Positions 1 to 11,962 of a DNA stretch of 64,000 nucleotides are shown one piece after another (within the stretch, counting starts at the first letter, position 1; every line of letters begins with the position of its first letter). Position numbers and translations under genes: made by a program. Origin of the DNA: Saccharina japonica (lineage: Eukaryota; Sar; Phaeophyceae; Laminariales; Laminariaceae); contig MEHQ01004162.1 of the NCBI GenBank assembly GCA_008828725.1, positions 62,001 through 126,000 of the forward strand, written 5' to 3'. The notes beneath the pieces are model-generated. The model was not told where the DNA came from. It was given only the letters and a program-made list of their open reading frames with translations, and did no database searches.

Positions 1-298
1 TGGTACCCTCGTGAAATAGTTGGCAACCCATGCAAATAGCACCACGTGCAAGTGTTGTGTTGCACCATAGTCCGTCGAGAGCCGACGCCTCCGCGGTTTA
101 CATGCCAAGCCAGTTGAATGTCAGTTGTTCCTCAAGGCGATTTGCTCCAGCCGTTTGCATACAACTTGTTTTTGTGTTTGTGGTTTGGGAGGATATGTCC
201 TCCTCCTCTGTCCTCCTCCTCTTGTCGAAGAGGAACTCACTCCAGCAAAACAACAGCACCAACATACCTCGCGAGCTGAGACACTAACAGCTGCAGTT

Positions 299-336
<38 letters not shown>

Positions 337-346
337 CGTAGCAGTA
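299..346. repeat. AGT trinucleotide microsatellite
   Basis: Uninterrupted AGT triplets followed by a few degenerate ones. The homologous position of the other R1 copy (55,988-56,125) has a much longer and interrupted tract, so the locus has changed length since the duplication. Confidence 0.9.
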
Positions 347-967
347 GCAACAGCAGTTGTGCTAATGACGTCGGCACCACATGGCTCTGGTAAACTCCGA
401 AGACTACGGAGGCAGGCGACATAAGCCAGCTAAATATTTACATCGCGTGAGCAACTCTCTGCGGATGTTGGAAAACGTCCTTACTTTGATAGGATAGTTT
501 GATAATCAATGTTCAGATTAAAACATTACACGTGTCATACGTATTGATACGCGTTGTTACCAACATCGTTAAGCTTTTAGCATCCTAGGGAAGGCGCTGA
601 ATATTATCAGGGTGGGGAAATTCCCGCTGCGACAAAGGGTGTCGTGTCTTGTGCGTTGCCTATGCTGCTCCGTGTTAGTCGTTGTCTCGTTTGTCTCGTG
701 TTTTCGTTGGTTTACTGCGCCTTTGTGTAAGGCTGTTGAAACTGCTGCACGTGCCGGGTTTGGGTCATTTTCCCTGTCGGTTTAGCACACTGCTGCTCAA
801 CAACGAGTACTTGTTCCGGTAGTACATGTATCACGTACCATGTGACTAGGATCGTACATGTACAGTAGTGCCAATAGCTTTCGTACTTTCCACATATGCC
901 ACGGTAATCGTACTGGCATACGTTTGCCTATTTTACACAACTACGAGTGCAATAGTACTCTCAGCTA

Positions 968-1665
968 CGAGCTGGGCCAGCCAAGAAACTTACAAAGCTT
1001 CCTAACGTCATATCTCGTGAACCACTGCGAATTAGGCTACAACATTTTGAATCGCCAACCTTGACATACCAGTGCTTGTGCAATTTGTTTTTGTATATTA
1101 AAAATTATATACATATGTTTTTCTCGACTCGATCTCGCTGAGATATCCGCGAAAACTCGAAAACAACATTTTTTCATTCTAATTTCGTATAAAAAATGTC
1201 ATTTTCGATCAACATGGAATTTGGTGGGGACAATGCTGAAGACACAAGGAGAAGATCGATGTAAGTCTCGTTGCCCAATTCGCCACCCATCAAGAGATAT
1301 GACCAAAACTCAATTCCATATATAAGTCAAGTAATTACGGGAAAATGGTATTTCCGCCATGCCCCTACCAATTTCGAGAGTTTTACTCTGACATTTTAAC
1401 CACGTCTTTGAACCGTGCGTGCAAAAATACCTGCCGCCTGCCCTCTATGATTTTTTTTTTCAAGTAGTTTTGATCGCTTTTGCATTTTTTTTTAATACTT
1501 AGATCGTCGTATCTCTCTCGAGGAAAAAAACTAAAAAGGGCAGGCGGCAAGTGTGTTGATTAGTACATGATCTACACTGTGTCCAAATTCCAGGTCCAAA
1601 TTCGTTAAATTGGTCGGGGCATGGCCAATCTGCTTTAAAAACATTTTTTTGGCTGGCCCAGCTCG
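968..1665. mobile_element. TA-flanked miniature inverted-repeat element (Tc1/mariner-like)
   Basis: Perfect 17-bp terminal inverted repeats, CGAGCTGGGCCAGCCAA at 968-984 and its complement at 1649-1665, are each flanked by TA (966-967 and 1666-1667). The paralogous R1 copy lacks the interval and reads straight through one TA at 56,763-56,764 in matching flanks, so this is a filled site against an empty one. Inside are nested inverted repeats: about 19 bp at 1354-1372 paired with about 1608-1626 (one mismatch), and about 14 bp near 1431 paired with about 1537. There is no transposase frame, so it is non-autonomous. Assignment to Tc1/mariner rests only on the TA target. Confidence 0.8.
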
Positions 1666-3395
1666 TACTACTGCGGTAAAACGAAAATTCATTGTGCATT
1701 TTCGTGTGAGCCGAGACTTCTAATTTTTTCCTGACTTCTTCTGCTGACAAAAATGAAATCCTGCTGGCTGATAACTGTGTCAATTGGCGTCTTCGCGTTG
1801 CGTATTCGCATCCGTTTTAGAGATCGTAAGGGCCTCGTCACAACGTTTTTTAGGGGAACATAAAAATCGCTCGTGAGGGATCCAGCACGAGTCATCGTTA
1901 ATATAGTACTCTCCCAATATACTTGTCAAGACAGCTAAGTTTCCGCTTCACTGATGAGCTGTCGAGACTGGCACACGGCAATTCTTGCTCTTGATTTCGG
2001 ATCTCCTTGCCCTGCAAGTCAGTTTAATTTGCTTACATGGCACAAAAAACATTCACGACGATCCGTCCATATTTACTTTAACCGAATTACATTAGTTGTG
2101 CCCCTGTATATACCTATCATATGAGGAGTGTAGCACACGCGCTTTCCAATAGAAAAACAGGACTACGAGTATTCACACCAAACCGCTTCTCCAAGTATCA
2201 GTATCCACACGGTGTACAGCCCTCGAGAACAACTACATACCTACATGGGCGACCACTTGACATTGTCGAGGCCGGGCTCGACATGGAGAGTACCAATATG
2301 CTGCTGTCCTCCTGTGAGTTGCTGCCATTAACAGTGACGCTAGGTGTCACCACTGTTGGACGGCCTAACCACTTGTGTTGTTGACCATACGGGGAATATG
2401 TGTTGTGGTGCTGTTGGTCACACAAGATATATAAATATTCGGAGCCAATTTTCCCTGATACGAAGTATTAATGCAGCCGTTTTCTTAAGCTCTTATCGCG
2501 AGCTTACTTACACGGCGAACAAGTTGCGGTATTCATATGAATACTAGGTTCGCTCCGGCCGCGTTCGAACATATACGTGGTTTGTGACTGAACATCACTG
2601 CAACAACGTAGACCTGTCCCGTAGGGTAGTGATCCGACATAAGTATTATACATACATTTGAGGTGCTGCTACGGCGGTTGTTGTTCATTCAGCACATTGG
2701 TTCCGGATTCGGTTGACCGTCATTCACGAATGATACGTGTGTCAGGATGAAGTTCGATCCAAAGTATGTTTTGATTATTTTCACTAACGGATATGAAACG
2801 TACGTAACAGGTATTCTATCTCCACACAATAAAAAGGCTACATACACATCGTCGGATGGCAAAACATGGTACCGGTGCAATTAAATACACCGGCCTCAAA
2901 GTCAGCAAAATTCACGCGCAATCGTCGTCGATAGGGGCGCCCGTTCGTGCAAACAGCCGCAACGTCAATTAACGGCGACAAATGTGTGTCCATACCGTAG
3001 GCCCTGTTGCTGGCGGCGGTCTACATCCTCCCTAACGCGCGTTGTGTGATATTCTACTTTATATTCTAGTCAAATTCCTTTAAACAATTGGTCGACATCC
3101 TAGCTATATTTTATGTTGATGGTACCCAAGCAGAAGACGTGCAGCGTAGACTTATTTATATCACGGTATCGGTTTAAGGCGTAGCAAGAGAGCACGGCAC
3201 AACATTGTTTGTCAGTGACTCATTGTGCAATAAACAACGAACGGGTCATATTGCCGTGGAAACGCAGGCTATGGGGTACAGAAAAGGTGGGGTGGCACTA
3301 CTGGGTGGCAACCAACAGGCCTAACAGCTACGACTGAAGGAAACTCGCTCCAATACCTCCAGGATGGAACAGTTTGTGGTAGTTGCGCTGGGCAG

Positions 3396-5716
3396 GCAGC
3401 ACGCCCAGCTCGCTTCTGCACTATAATTCGAGTATACACCTCAGGCACTCCGCGGCAAGGCGAGTCAAGCAAAACGGGTGGATCTGCCTCCGCACAAACC
3501 ATATCTAGGCGATATCACAATATGTCTTTATTACGCCGTCCGCGCACCAGCACTATGTTGTGTGGGATGCACCGCCATTGACCCGACCCTAGATTAACTT
3601 AGGGTAACGGCTGATCAGGGCGAGTGACACGAATGTATTTCTTCTTGAGGGTCAGAATATCCAGGTTTACGTCGTGGGTATGGGATTCGTCTGTTGGATT
3701 GCCCGGATCCAAGAAATTTGTGACAATGTAGAAAATACACGAGTCTAGTTGTAGAGGCGTGTGAGATCACATCACCCGCTCATAAGCCCTTACTGGTTAC
3801 TCTTCCACAAGCACTTTGTGTCCACTTGAGACGTTTGTCGTCCATACATACCTAGATGGTCATACACATCTAGGTAATATGCAGTCGTAACACACGAGAG
3901 TACATATCTTCCTGTCTTTGGACATTCGATTAATCCAGTTGACAGCGAGTTTTCGGCCTCTCTCCTCCACACCGTTCATAATATTGTACATATCGAGTAG
4001 GTAACCCACTCCCATCGATGAAGTAATACTATTGCAGGGCTGTTAGCTTGCAACGATGATCACCAGGGAATGTGGCCGTTGGATCGGCAGCCGATCCGCA
4101 CAACAGCCGACAGAGTACAACTACCTATAGTGTTTGTGGCTTCACGAGATGATAATGCAGTAATGGTAACGCCCACCCTGAGCGCTCTTCATTGTTTACA
4201 CGTATGAGCCCGCATACGCGCCTTTTCTTACTAAAACTGTATTTTTTACCACCACGAGTGTTCTTCACGGCCCCTTGGTGCCACCTCTGCATCTCACGTT
4301 TCTCAAACAAAAAGCCTCTCGACAGTCATATATCCAACACCGTGTTCCAAAAGCGAGGTTGTCCAACTGACGCAGCGCGAACATGCAACCGCAATGAAGT
4401 GGTGTTGTAGCTGCATCTGTAGCAGGCCCGTTTTTTTGTTTTCCCTACAGTATACTGGTATTTGAGTATTTTCCGTTCACTATTGCTAGAGACGCTAACG
4501 CGATTTCGGTCGAGGGAATGAGGTCGCGCCTGCTTAGGCATGTTTCGCGGCCATGGTTGTCCTCGAGGGAGAGCAAAAAACCAAGACGCCATCACTGCTC
4601 CTTTATGCTGATACACTGCCGGATATGTCGTTTTTGCAACGCAAAATATGAAGTCAAAACAATAATTGCTCACTTCGGTCTGAGTAGGGTCTGAGAGAAA
4701 GTGGAAAAGCCCCTCCAATACTCGCTTGCGCCTACGGTTGAAACAGGCCCAATCGACCCCATTTTGTCTGATGACACTCCCGCAGACATGTAGAGGCGGT
4801 GGCTTACCTAGTGCAACACCGACGGCATTGTCCCGCGAAACCGCGACGGGAAAAAAAGTTACTATATTATACGCTGTTTCTGCAGACCTATATCACACAA
4901 ATATCATTCCAACAACTCTACTGCACGTGGAGGAAACCTGGTACGAGTGTATAGGTACTGCTGTTCACACCACAACAGCCAAGATACACTCCAAGAGTGC
5001 CACGAGCTATAAAAACATCGGCTTGAACCACGTTCACGAACCTCTGCGATGAGGACACCGTCGAAGGATGTCACGAAAACTGCAGTTTCTTCGCCATACT
5101 AACGGGTATTGTTTCATTATTATTTTTCTCTTTGTCTTTTAATTTTAATTTTTACTTAGGATTTTATTTCATTTTCTACGAATGAGAGTGCTCGATGTCG
5201 AGGTGTAAAAAAAACGTTCCAATGTGAGGAACTACAAACACACACAGCGCACCATACTGCGTTGTACTCTTGTATTTTTGATATTATGTTTTCCCGAGGG
5301 ATTCTTGTAGTCCAGATTTGTTTTTCAAGCCCGTCCTGTGACCACGGACGATATTTTTCGCGATCAGGTGATGTGAGAACCACAACAACTAAAACAACAG
5401 CAGCAGTAGTATAGGTCACCATCGGTTCAAACATTACGTTGAATAATTGCAGTGGTGGATACATCAGTAGATGCAGAAGGAGTGTTTGCGAAAAAAAATA
5501 TTCGGAAACATACTTCATCACCATTTGCCCGGAATGCAAAATCTGCTATAATAGAGTGTTTGCGATAGAAGCAAAGGAAATAGATACTTTCATTCCGCTA
5601 AAATAAACGAATTCCCTTCCCCTCATGATTTCTTTGAGTTAAAATAAAAACTAAACCAAATGTTGCAGGCGATGCCCCCGAAAACAACAAGGGAAGTGGA
5701 AATATGAGGTTATGCG
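3396..5716. other. Stretch with no recognisable gene
   Basis: Only short open frames occur, the longest being 130 codons on the minus strand at 4,326-4,718 and 127 codons at 5,156-5,539. Neither shows a motif I recognise, and base composition is not visibly different from the flanks. No RNA gene or clear repeat was seen. Confidence 0.5.
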
Positions 5717-5930
5717 GTGAACCAAAACCAAAACGAAAAAAACAAATCTAGAGTAAGAGTAGCGATGGCAGCCCAGCACCGGTGGCGGCAGCAAGATACC
5801 GGCAGTGCCGCCGCAGCTATCTCACGACCGCAAGCAGCAGCACAGCTGGCGGCAGCTACGTGGCGGAAGCTAACGGCAGCATCCACTCAAGCAACATAGA
5901 CTAATAGCCTCAGTAGCCCCAGTAGCAGCA

Positions 5931-5985
<55 letters not shown>

Positions 5986-6440
5986 CAGCAGCAACAGCAG
6001 CAACAGCAGCAGCAGCAGCAGCAGAAGCAGAAGCAACAGCTTCCATTTTTATTTCAATTTCGAATTTGGGACCGAATATTACTCTCATCGTGTACTGCTG
6101 CTGCTACTGCTGCCGCTGCCCTCGTCCAACGCGCGACGCTGCGCCGGCGTGCTTCAGTCCGAGCATGCCCGGCGGCCGACACATGTATATATATATCGTG
6201 GCGGCGCGCCGCCACCACTGCTACTGCTGACACCGCAGTGTGATGGAATTGAAATGATACACGACGAGCTGTCATACTGTCGCGCTTTACGAGCAAGGTG
6301 GTACGAGCTCTGGTACATACGCAGTAGCCTTTACCGCACCACTGAATTATTATCTAGGATAAAGTATGGAAATCGGGGAATATTTGATTATATACCTTAT
6401 AGTGTGGTCGAGCAATTGTTCAATTAATAAAAAAGGCCTG
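5717..6440. repeat. CAG/GCN-rich low-complexity region
   Basis: A nearly pure AGC/CAG tract runs from about 5,921 to 6,043. It is preceded by CAG-rich sequence that can encode an Ala/Gln-rich 60-residue frame (5,717-5,899) and followed by a perfect 18-bp palindrome, GTGGCGGCGCGCCGCCAC, at 6,199-6,216. The Ala, Ser and Gln frames on both strands follow from the triplet repeat, and I see no independent support for a gene. Confidence 0.75.
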
Positions 6441-6496
6441 TTTTTTTCGAGACAAAACTCATAAGGGTCGGGGCGGGGTCGGGGTTGGGGTTGGAC

Positions 6497-6520
6497 TTAG
6501 GGTTAGGGTTAGGGTTAGGG
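6497..6520 (+). repeat. Interstitial telomere-type repeat, four TTAGGG units
   Basis: Four exact tandem TTAGGG hexamers, preceded at 6,466-6,494 by G-rich degenerate units (runs of GGGG separated by TC, C or TT). TTAGGG is a common eukaryotic telomere repeat, used among others by brown algae and diatoms. The sequence continues on both sides without a chromosome end. Confidence 0.85.
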
Positions 6521-6539
6521 TCAAATGTAGTGTTTTCGG

Positions 6540-8390
6540 CGGTTTTCGAAACATTCGGTCTCATAACACTGGAACCACACGCGGGCCACAACCAAGTCCC
6601 CGATTTCTATATTTTATCCTATATAATAATTCAGAATTGCGGGAAAGGCTGAGTACTCGTTCTAGTACGACGGCATGAAGAGTTTGTCAAGTCATTTGAT
6701 TAGTAGCTTCTACGCAAACACTGCAAAATGTGCGCTCAAAGGAAGTGCACGATTCCAGAGCAAAAGTAATGCTTTTTGCAAAAAAAAATCTGCGCAATCA
6801 CTCGACTATCCTTGTATAATATAAGCGTGTACACCAGGACCAGCTGATGTATATTTACGTATAGTCCGTGCAGCTTTTTTTTTTCTAATATTTTCCACAC
6901 CACCTAGGTACATGTTTCTCCGGGTATACATGACCGATCAAATTTTCAAAAGTACCTCTATAACCTATAACGCTTGCTATTCCGCGCAGGTGTTTATGGA
7001 AGAAAAAAAAAAGAACATTCTCTGCATCTTTACTTCCAAAAAAACATGAATATAAAAATTCTTATCATTGTCTGAGCTCAGTAAATCGTCAGTTCTCCAC
7101 GCTCGGGCCATTTGCATATCTCAGGAAAACCTGACTTCTCGACGCACGTGCCTCGCGGTCCGCATTCTTACCCCCCGCCGTAGTTGAGATTTTTTTCCGC
7201 CGCCGTGGTGAAATTTTTCAAGTTCTATTGATTTAATGTGTGAGGATGAAACCCTGATGGATGCTTCCGGACTCTTACAGTGATGAGATTGTTTTTCCCC
7301 CCTCCCTCATGAACTTTCGAAGTTTTTTATCCAAGTTCGATTTATTTTCCCCCCGTCCTGACGAATTTTCGAAATTTTCTATCCAAGATCTATTAATATG
7401 TTTATCCACCTATATGATGGAGTTTGTGTGAGGATGAAAATTTAGCACCCCTCTACGTAGATACGATACCAGTCATTTACTTGATACCAGGTATGGTATT
7501 GGGTACCACCCTACGTATGTATGCGTATATAGTACGAGTATTTGCATGATATATATTATATATATGGTACTTAACAAGTACGAGTACTAATTTTGCTGCT
7601 ATTAATATATTATCACCTGAAGAAGACATTCATTAATCGGGTCAGCTTTTTCATTTGCTGATCCCTCCGCCTCAACTGCGCAATTTAATAGCCCTGCACG
7701 TCTGCCCCGGTGGCTAGCAGGCTCAACCCACGACGAGCCGTTAAGCGGTCAAGAGACAACGCCGAGTTATACGAGACCCCCGCCTGCAGCTGCATGCCTT
7801 GCTTAGGCAACCTTTCTTTCTCCAACACACACCATCTTGACTAGCAATAGAGGGGGGAAAAACATAAAAAAAAACGCCACGGAAAGAAACAAAAAAACAA
7901 AAAAACAAAAAACGGAATCAACTGCTGAGAGCGCCAATTAATAGTAGCGTGGGTAGGCACAATTCGATGCGAGTCGACGAGGGAAGGAAAGGCTGAAGTC
8001 TTCTCGCGATAAAAATGCAAGGCAAGAACCGTAGTGGGGGAGGAGGGAGAGGAGCCTACTTTGTGACCCCGGATCTGAGTTACGACTAGGGAGGAGAGAG
8101 AGACGGAAGTGCGAAGATAATAAATGGGATGGAAAAAAAAAAAAAAAATGCGCAGTGTCCTCAAAGTGCGTAGGTATACCTATTTTTGGCTAATACCCTT
8201 AAGATAATTAGTCGGATTGAATAGTATTAATAGTTCTCTATTAATATTAAGATACACATGCACATAACGATACGCGTGCAGCGTATCATAAACAGTGTTC
8301 ATATACTGGATGGTATGATATGAATGTATGAGTACGGTATTGATTTGTATTGATAGATAGATGTTGTCGTCGTGTTATGTTTTGCCCATT
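6540..8390. other. Stretch with no recognisable gene
   Basis: AT-rich sequence with homopolymer runs. Diverged local repeats lie at about 7,190-7,440 around the recurring words GTGTGAGGATGAAA and TTTCGAA. AT-rich palindromic words lie at about 7,480-7,570. The 107-codon minus-strand frame at 7,841-8,164 is a by-product of A/T runs. Confidence 0.5.
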
Positions 8391-8394
8391 TTAA

Positions 8395-8480
8395 CCCTTC
8401 CAGGACTGCAGTCCCGTTTTGGGACAAACCACTCTAATTCTAAGCAATTTGTCCCCATAACGGGACTCAGTCCTAAAGGG
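8395..8480. mobile_element. 86-bp piggyBac-like miniature element in a TTAA site
   Basis: The interval starts CCCTTCCAGGACTGCAGTCC and ends with the near-complement AGTCCTAAAGGG. The inverted arms are about 34 bp with two single-base indels and a few mismatches. TTAA flanks both ends (8,391-8,394 and 8,481-8,484). TTAA targets and termini starting CCCTT are typical of the piggyBac superfamily. A related local repeat at about 8,750-8,775 has the same flanks (GCCCATT before, GTTGTTG after) around a single TTAA, which supports insertion. There is no coding capacity, and the transcript would fold into one long hairpin. Confidence 0.78.
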
Positions 8481-8484
8481 TTAA

Positions 8485-9850
8485 GTTGTTGTTGTTGTTG
8501 TTGTTGCGTTGTTTACGTTGTTGTTACGTAATGTTTTTTTTTTTTAGTGTCGCTACGTACGGTTCGACTACGAGTTCGTGTTTTCGTATGTTGGGTATTT
8601 TTTTGTGTCGCTATACCAGGTTATTATTTGAAGTACCCCTTTACGTATATACGTAGTGATACAATTATTATTTTTTCAAGTAAACAGGTATTATTATTTT
8701 AAATAATTACAGACGTAGACTTTTTGTACCAGGTATTATTATGTATGTATGTTGCCCATTTAATGTGTTGTTGTTGTTGTTGTTGTAACAGTTGTTGTTG
8801 TTGTTGTTGTTGTTGAGCTTTTCAATGTTCGCTTCGGTTTGTAGAGGGATGTCATGTTCCTTTTTCTCCATGGCTTTGGCTTCTTGGGCATAACTCCCGG
8901 AAACACGAGATCGTAAATGGATGTGGCTGTTGTCTGTCGCGTGTTGCACGAGAAAAAAACGTTTGTATGCTTTTTGGGCCCCTGCCGTATTTTAGACACA
9001 TGAGCGTAGATGGATATGGCAGTTATACGTCGTGTGTTGAACTGGTAGTAAATGTTTTTTATATTTTGATGGTTGTGTCCATTTTCGTAGATGGATGTTG
9101 CGGTTGTCTGTCGTGTGTCGCACGGGAATTTGTTTTTGTTTTATCCCACGGTATTGCGGTGGGGTGGTATATTGTGATAAGACTGGGTGAGACACAGAGT
9201 ATCCCCTTGCAGGTTTGTCTATTAAGCATCCTTGGTGTTACTCACTTTCCGTAGAGTCAAGCGTAGAAGAGAAGCAGCTTATATTAATCCCCGAGCCAGA
9301 TGATGGGCTTCAAGTATGGCCTACAGATATTATAAATACCCCGAATACCGAATACGAATGCCATCCAAGTTATACGAAAACGGACCAATTACGTATGCAG
9401 AGGTAATTACCGGCCTTCCTAGCCCATACCATTACAAATATTCTGTTCGTGGCGGTTGTCCGGCTTGTGTTGCACGGGATAACGCTTTTTATATTTTAAT
9501 TGTTTTGTCGATTTCCCGATTTGTTAAGCGGTTGACTATCGTATGCAGCACGGGAAATCGTTTTCGTTTTATTTGGTAGTAGCGGTTGAGTGGAATATTC
9601 CATTCGTGGCATTCGTGGATTTTTCATGGCTTTGGCTTCTTGGGCACCATTGCCGGACACGAGAGCGTAGATGGATGTGGCGTTGGTCTAGCGTGTGTTG
9701 CATGGTGTTGCACGGAAAAACACCCTACATTTTCATGTTATGTGCTTTTTTACATGGATGGGTTGGGCTTCTTTCGCGTCACTCCTTTAGTTGTCTGTCG
9801 TGCGTTGTGGGAAAGTGGCTTGGGTATACCATATTTTAGAGTCCGTCGAT
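8485..9850 (+). repeat. Diverged minisatellite with GTT tracts
   Basis: Blocks of about 100-130 bp recur with the common words CGTAGATGGATGTGG, TTGTCTGTCGTGTGTTGCAC and TTCATGGCTTTGGCTTCTTG (for example near 8,870, 9,000, 9,090, 9,460, 9,625 and 9,800). GTT tracts lie at about 8,487-8,507 and 8,766-8,815. The open frames here, up to 166 codons, span repeat copies and resemble no protein family I know. Confidence 0.65.
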
Positions 9851-10062
9851 TTTATTCCATGGTTTGGCTTTGCTTGCCTCATTGCGATGCTTTGTGTGTT
9901 TTCTTGCTGGAGAGTGTGCCTTTGATTGGGGCTCATTTATTGCGTCAGGGATCAATAATCGACAATATTTTAACGGGACTTCTTTTGATGTTATGGGCCT
10001 TTTTTGCATCATTCATTACGTCAGGAATCAACAATACAAACTGGGTCTCTTCAACGGTCCCT

Positions 10063-10213
10063 TGGCATCGTAAACTGGAGCCTTAGCCTCTCGGTCCCTT
10101 GGCATCGTAAACTGGAGCCTTAGCCTCTCGGTCCCTTGGCATCGTAAACTACCTGATGTATTGCTGGCCTTAATCCTCCTTCGCTTCGCCGACGGCCTGG
10201 GCCGGCGGCGAAG
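10063..10213 (+). repeat. 37-bp tandem repeat followed by a GC-rich hairpin
   Basis: About 2.4 copies of a 37-bp unit starting GGTCCCTTGGCATCGTAAAC run from 10,063 to about 10,150. A hairpin follows at 10,184-10,213: CTTCGCCG, one unpaired A, CGGCC, a TG loop, then the complementary arm. The pattern could mark the end of a transposon copy such as a Helitron, but no other end was identified. Confidence 0.7.
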
Positions 10214-10779
10214 CCCCCTTGTATTTACATATTTTTATTTCAATAATACGAAGAGTGTAATTATGACTGGACTGTTTAGACAACGGATTTCATCAGCTCT
10301 CGGCGTTGTGCAGGTGATCTGACCTTCCGATTATATAGAAAACGAAAACTCGAGAAGAAACAAGACAAAAACTGAACCCGGAACCTCATTTATATTTCAA
10401 TCTTACAAGGTTTCCATCCAACAGATGTAGAAATAAAGGTCGCCAAACGATTCCTTTCATCGAGCTACAGGTAATCTGATATTTTTTTTCTCATCGCAAC
10501 GATATTTCTCGAAATATTCACTGTTTTGTACAAAATAGTTGATATGGCTATGATTATGCCCTCGACAACCTGGAACTTACTTGATTTTAGAGTGGCCGAA
10601 AAAAAAAAATGAAAAAACAATATTTGTTCGCCCTGGTGATTACGACTGTGTTCATCGTTTCTTGCAACTCGTCGTATTTCAAAATTTATTACTTGTAGCC
10701 GAAAACAGATTGGACAAACTGTACTGCACAGACCATATGATGCGTGTATTCTCGAATGCGGCGAAACTAATATTTATAG

Positions 10780-11962
10780 GTTATAGGTACCACATGGACA
10801 TTTTCCCGGAATACTTTCTTTCACTTTTCATCTCCGGCCGCGGGTCTTTTCTCGCGCTGTCGGCTGCGGGGCACGCGGGGGGGCGCGTGAACGCCACGGC
10901 GCAAGTGCGGGTCCCGGCCAAGGCCCGTGGGGCGTGCTCTGGGCCATCAAAGTCGCGAATTCTGGCAAATAACTCAGGGGAGACGTTCCGACTTGACACC
11001 GCCTCGCAACTACTATGAGAACTTGTCATACGACTGTTTTTTTATCCGTATGAACTTTGATGGTTCGTTTTTGACCCGCCATATGAACGGAACACACAGA
11101 GTAGTACGCACCACGCACGAGACAGCAAGGGTCACACCGATATTGAACCAGGCATACATCAAGCGTCGTGCAGCAGTAGTTGATACCAGGTTGCATGCGT
11201 CTGCTCTGCTGTCTGGGCTGTGTACAGCAGTAGTACCAGTTGTGGCAGACGCTTGAAAAATCACATGCGCATTTTCTGTAAATTTATAAATTTGCTTCCA
11301 AGATTTGGGAATCTACGTACTGTAGAGTATACACTAAGATCTACGAGTACTATGTACTATGTACAGTACGAGTAGGCATATTGTATTTACCTCTCTATCT
11401 AACGATAGGCCGATCTACATACGTACGAGTACGAGTATTTTGGTGCAGCAGTAGCAGTAGTAAGAAGCTGCATAACACGTAGTAGCCGCTGTTCAGATTG
11501 TTGCCTTTGTGTCGGCTGTGGTGTCCTGCTTGCGTGCGCACGACCCGTAGCACACAGCTAGCAGGGGATTGTGACAGCTACGGACTACTACTGCTGTGTT
11601 CAGTCTTTCTTTGTGTATGCGTGTGTGCATGTTTGATGTATGCGGTTCCAGCAAAACTTCCCCCTCTGATTTGACGTACCCACGCAGTACAGCAGCGATC
11701 GAAAACAACAAAACAGCCAATACCCGTCTCGGGTATGGATAACACTTCATACTCGCCGAAAATCTGGGCCCCGGGCACCGGAGTACCCAGGTGTTCGACG
11801 GGTATCCTTAGACGAGTACTCGGCTGCTATGCGCGTACCAGGGTACCCGCCCAAAAGATAGTAAATACTCTTATCTAGGAGCGGGGCGGGACTCGTCGGG
11901 CAGCAGCTCTGTCATAACTATCTTGTGCATGTACTCATCTGTACAGCGTAGAACAGTCGTGA
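10780..11962 (+). repeat. Segmental duplication, copy a (parts R3 and R4)
   Basis: R3 (10,780 to about 11,421) matches the complement of 39,283-39,935. R4 (about 11,416-11,962) matches the complement of 34,190-35,249. In this copy the two parts abut: TACATA at 11,416-11,421 occurs once, whereas in the other copy it is duplicated on both sides of a 4.03-kb block. The GC-rich part near 10,840-10,990 is open in one frame in both copies, but differences are mostly amino-acid changing and one copy is frameshifted, so I do not call a gene. Confidence 0.75.

Larger units (their letters stand above)
1..3395 (+). repeat. Dispersed segment R1, copy a (cut by window start)
   Basis: About 3.4 kb that matches 55,708-58,290 in the same orientation, with stretches of roughly 75-85% identity by eye. 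Shared landmarks in the same order are the AGT microsatellite, the GATGTTGGAAAACGTCCTTA block at about 460, the block around 2,160-2,340 and the block ending near 3,395. This copy carries two stretches missing from the other: the 698-bp element at 968-1665 and about 220 bp at 3,048-3,268. An open frame near 2,121-2,384 is open in both copies, but most codon differences change the amino acid, so there is no sign of protein-level constraint. The nature of the segment is unknown. Confidence 0.75.
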
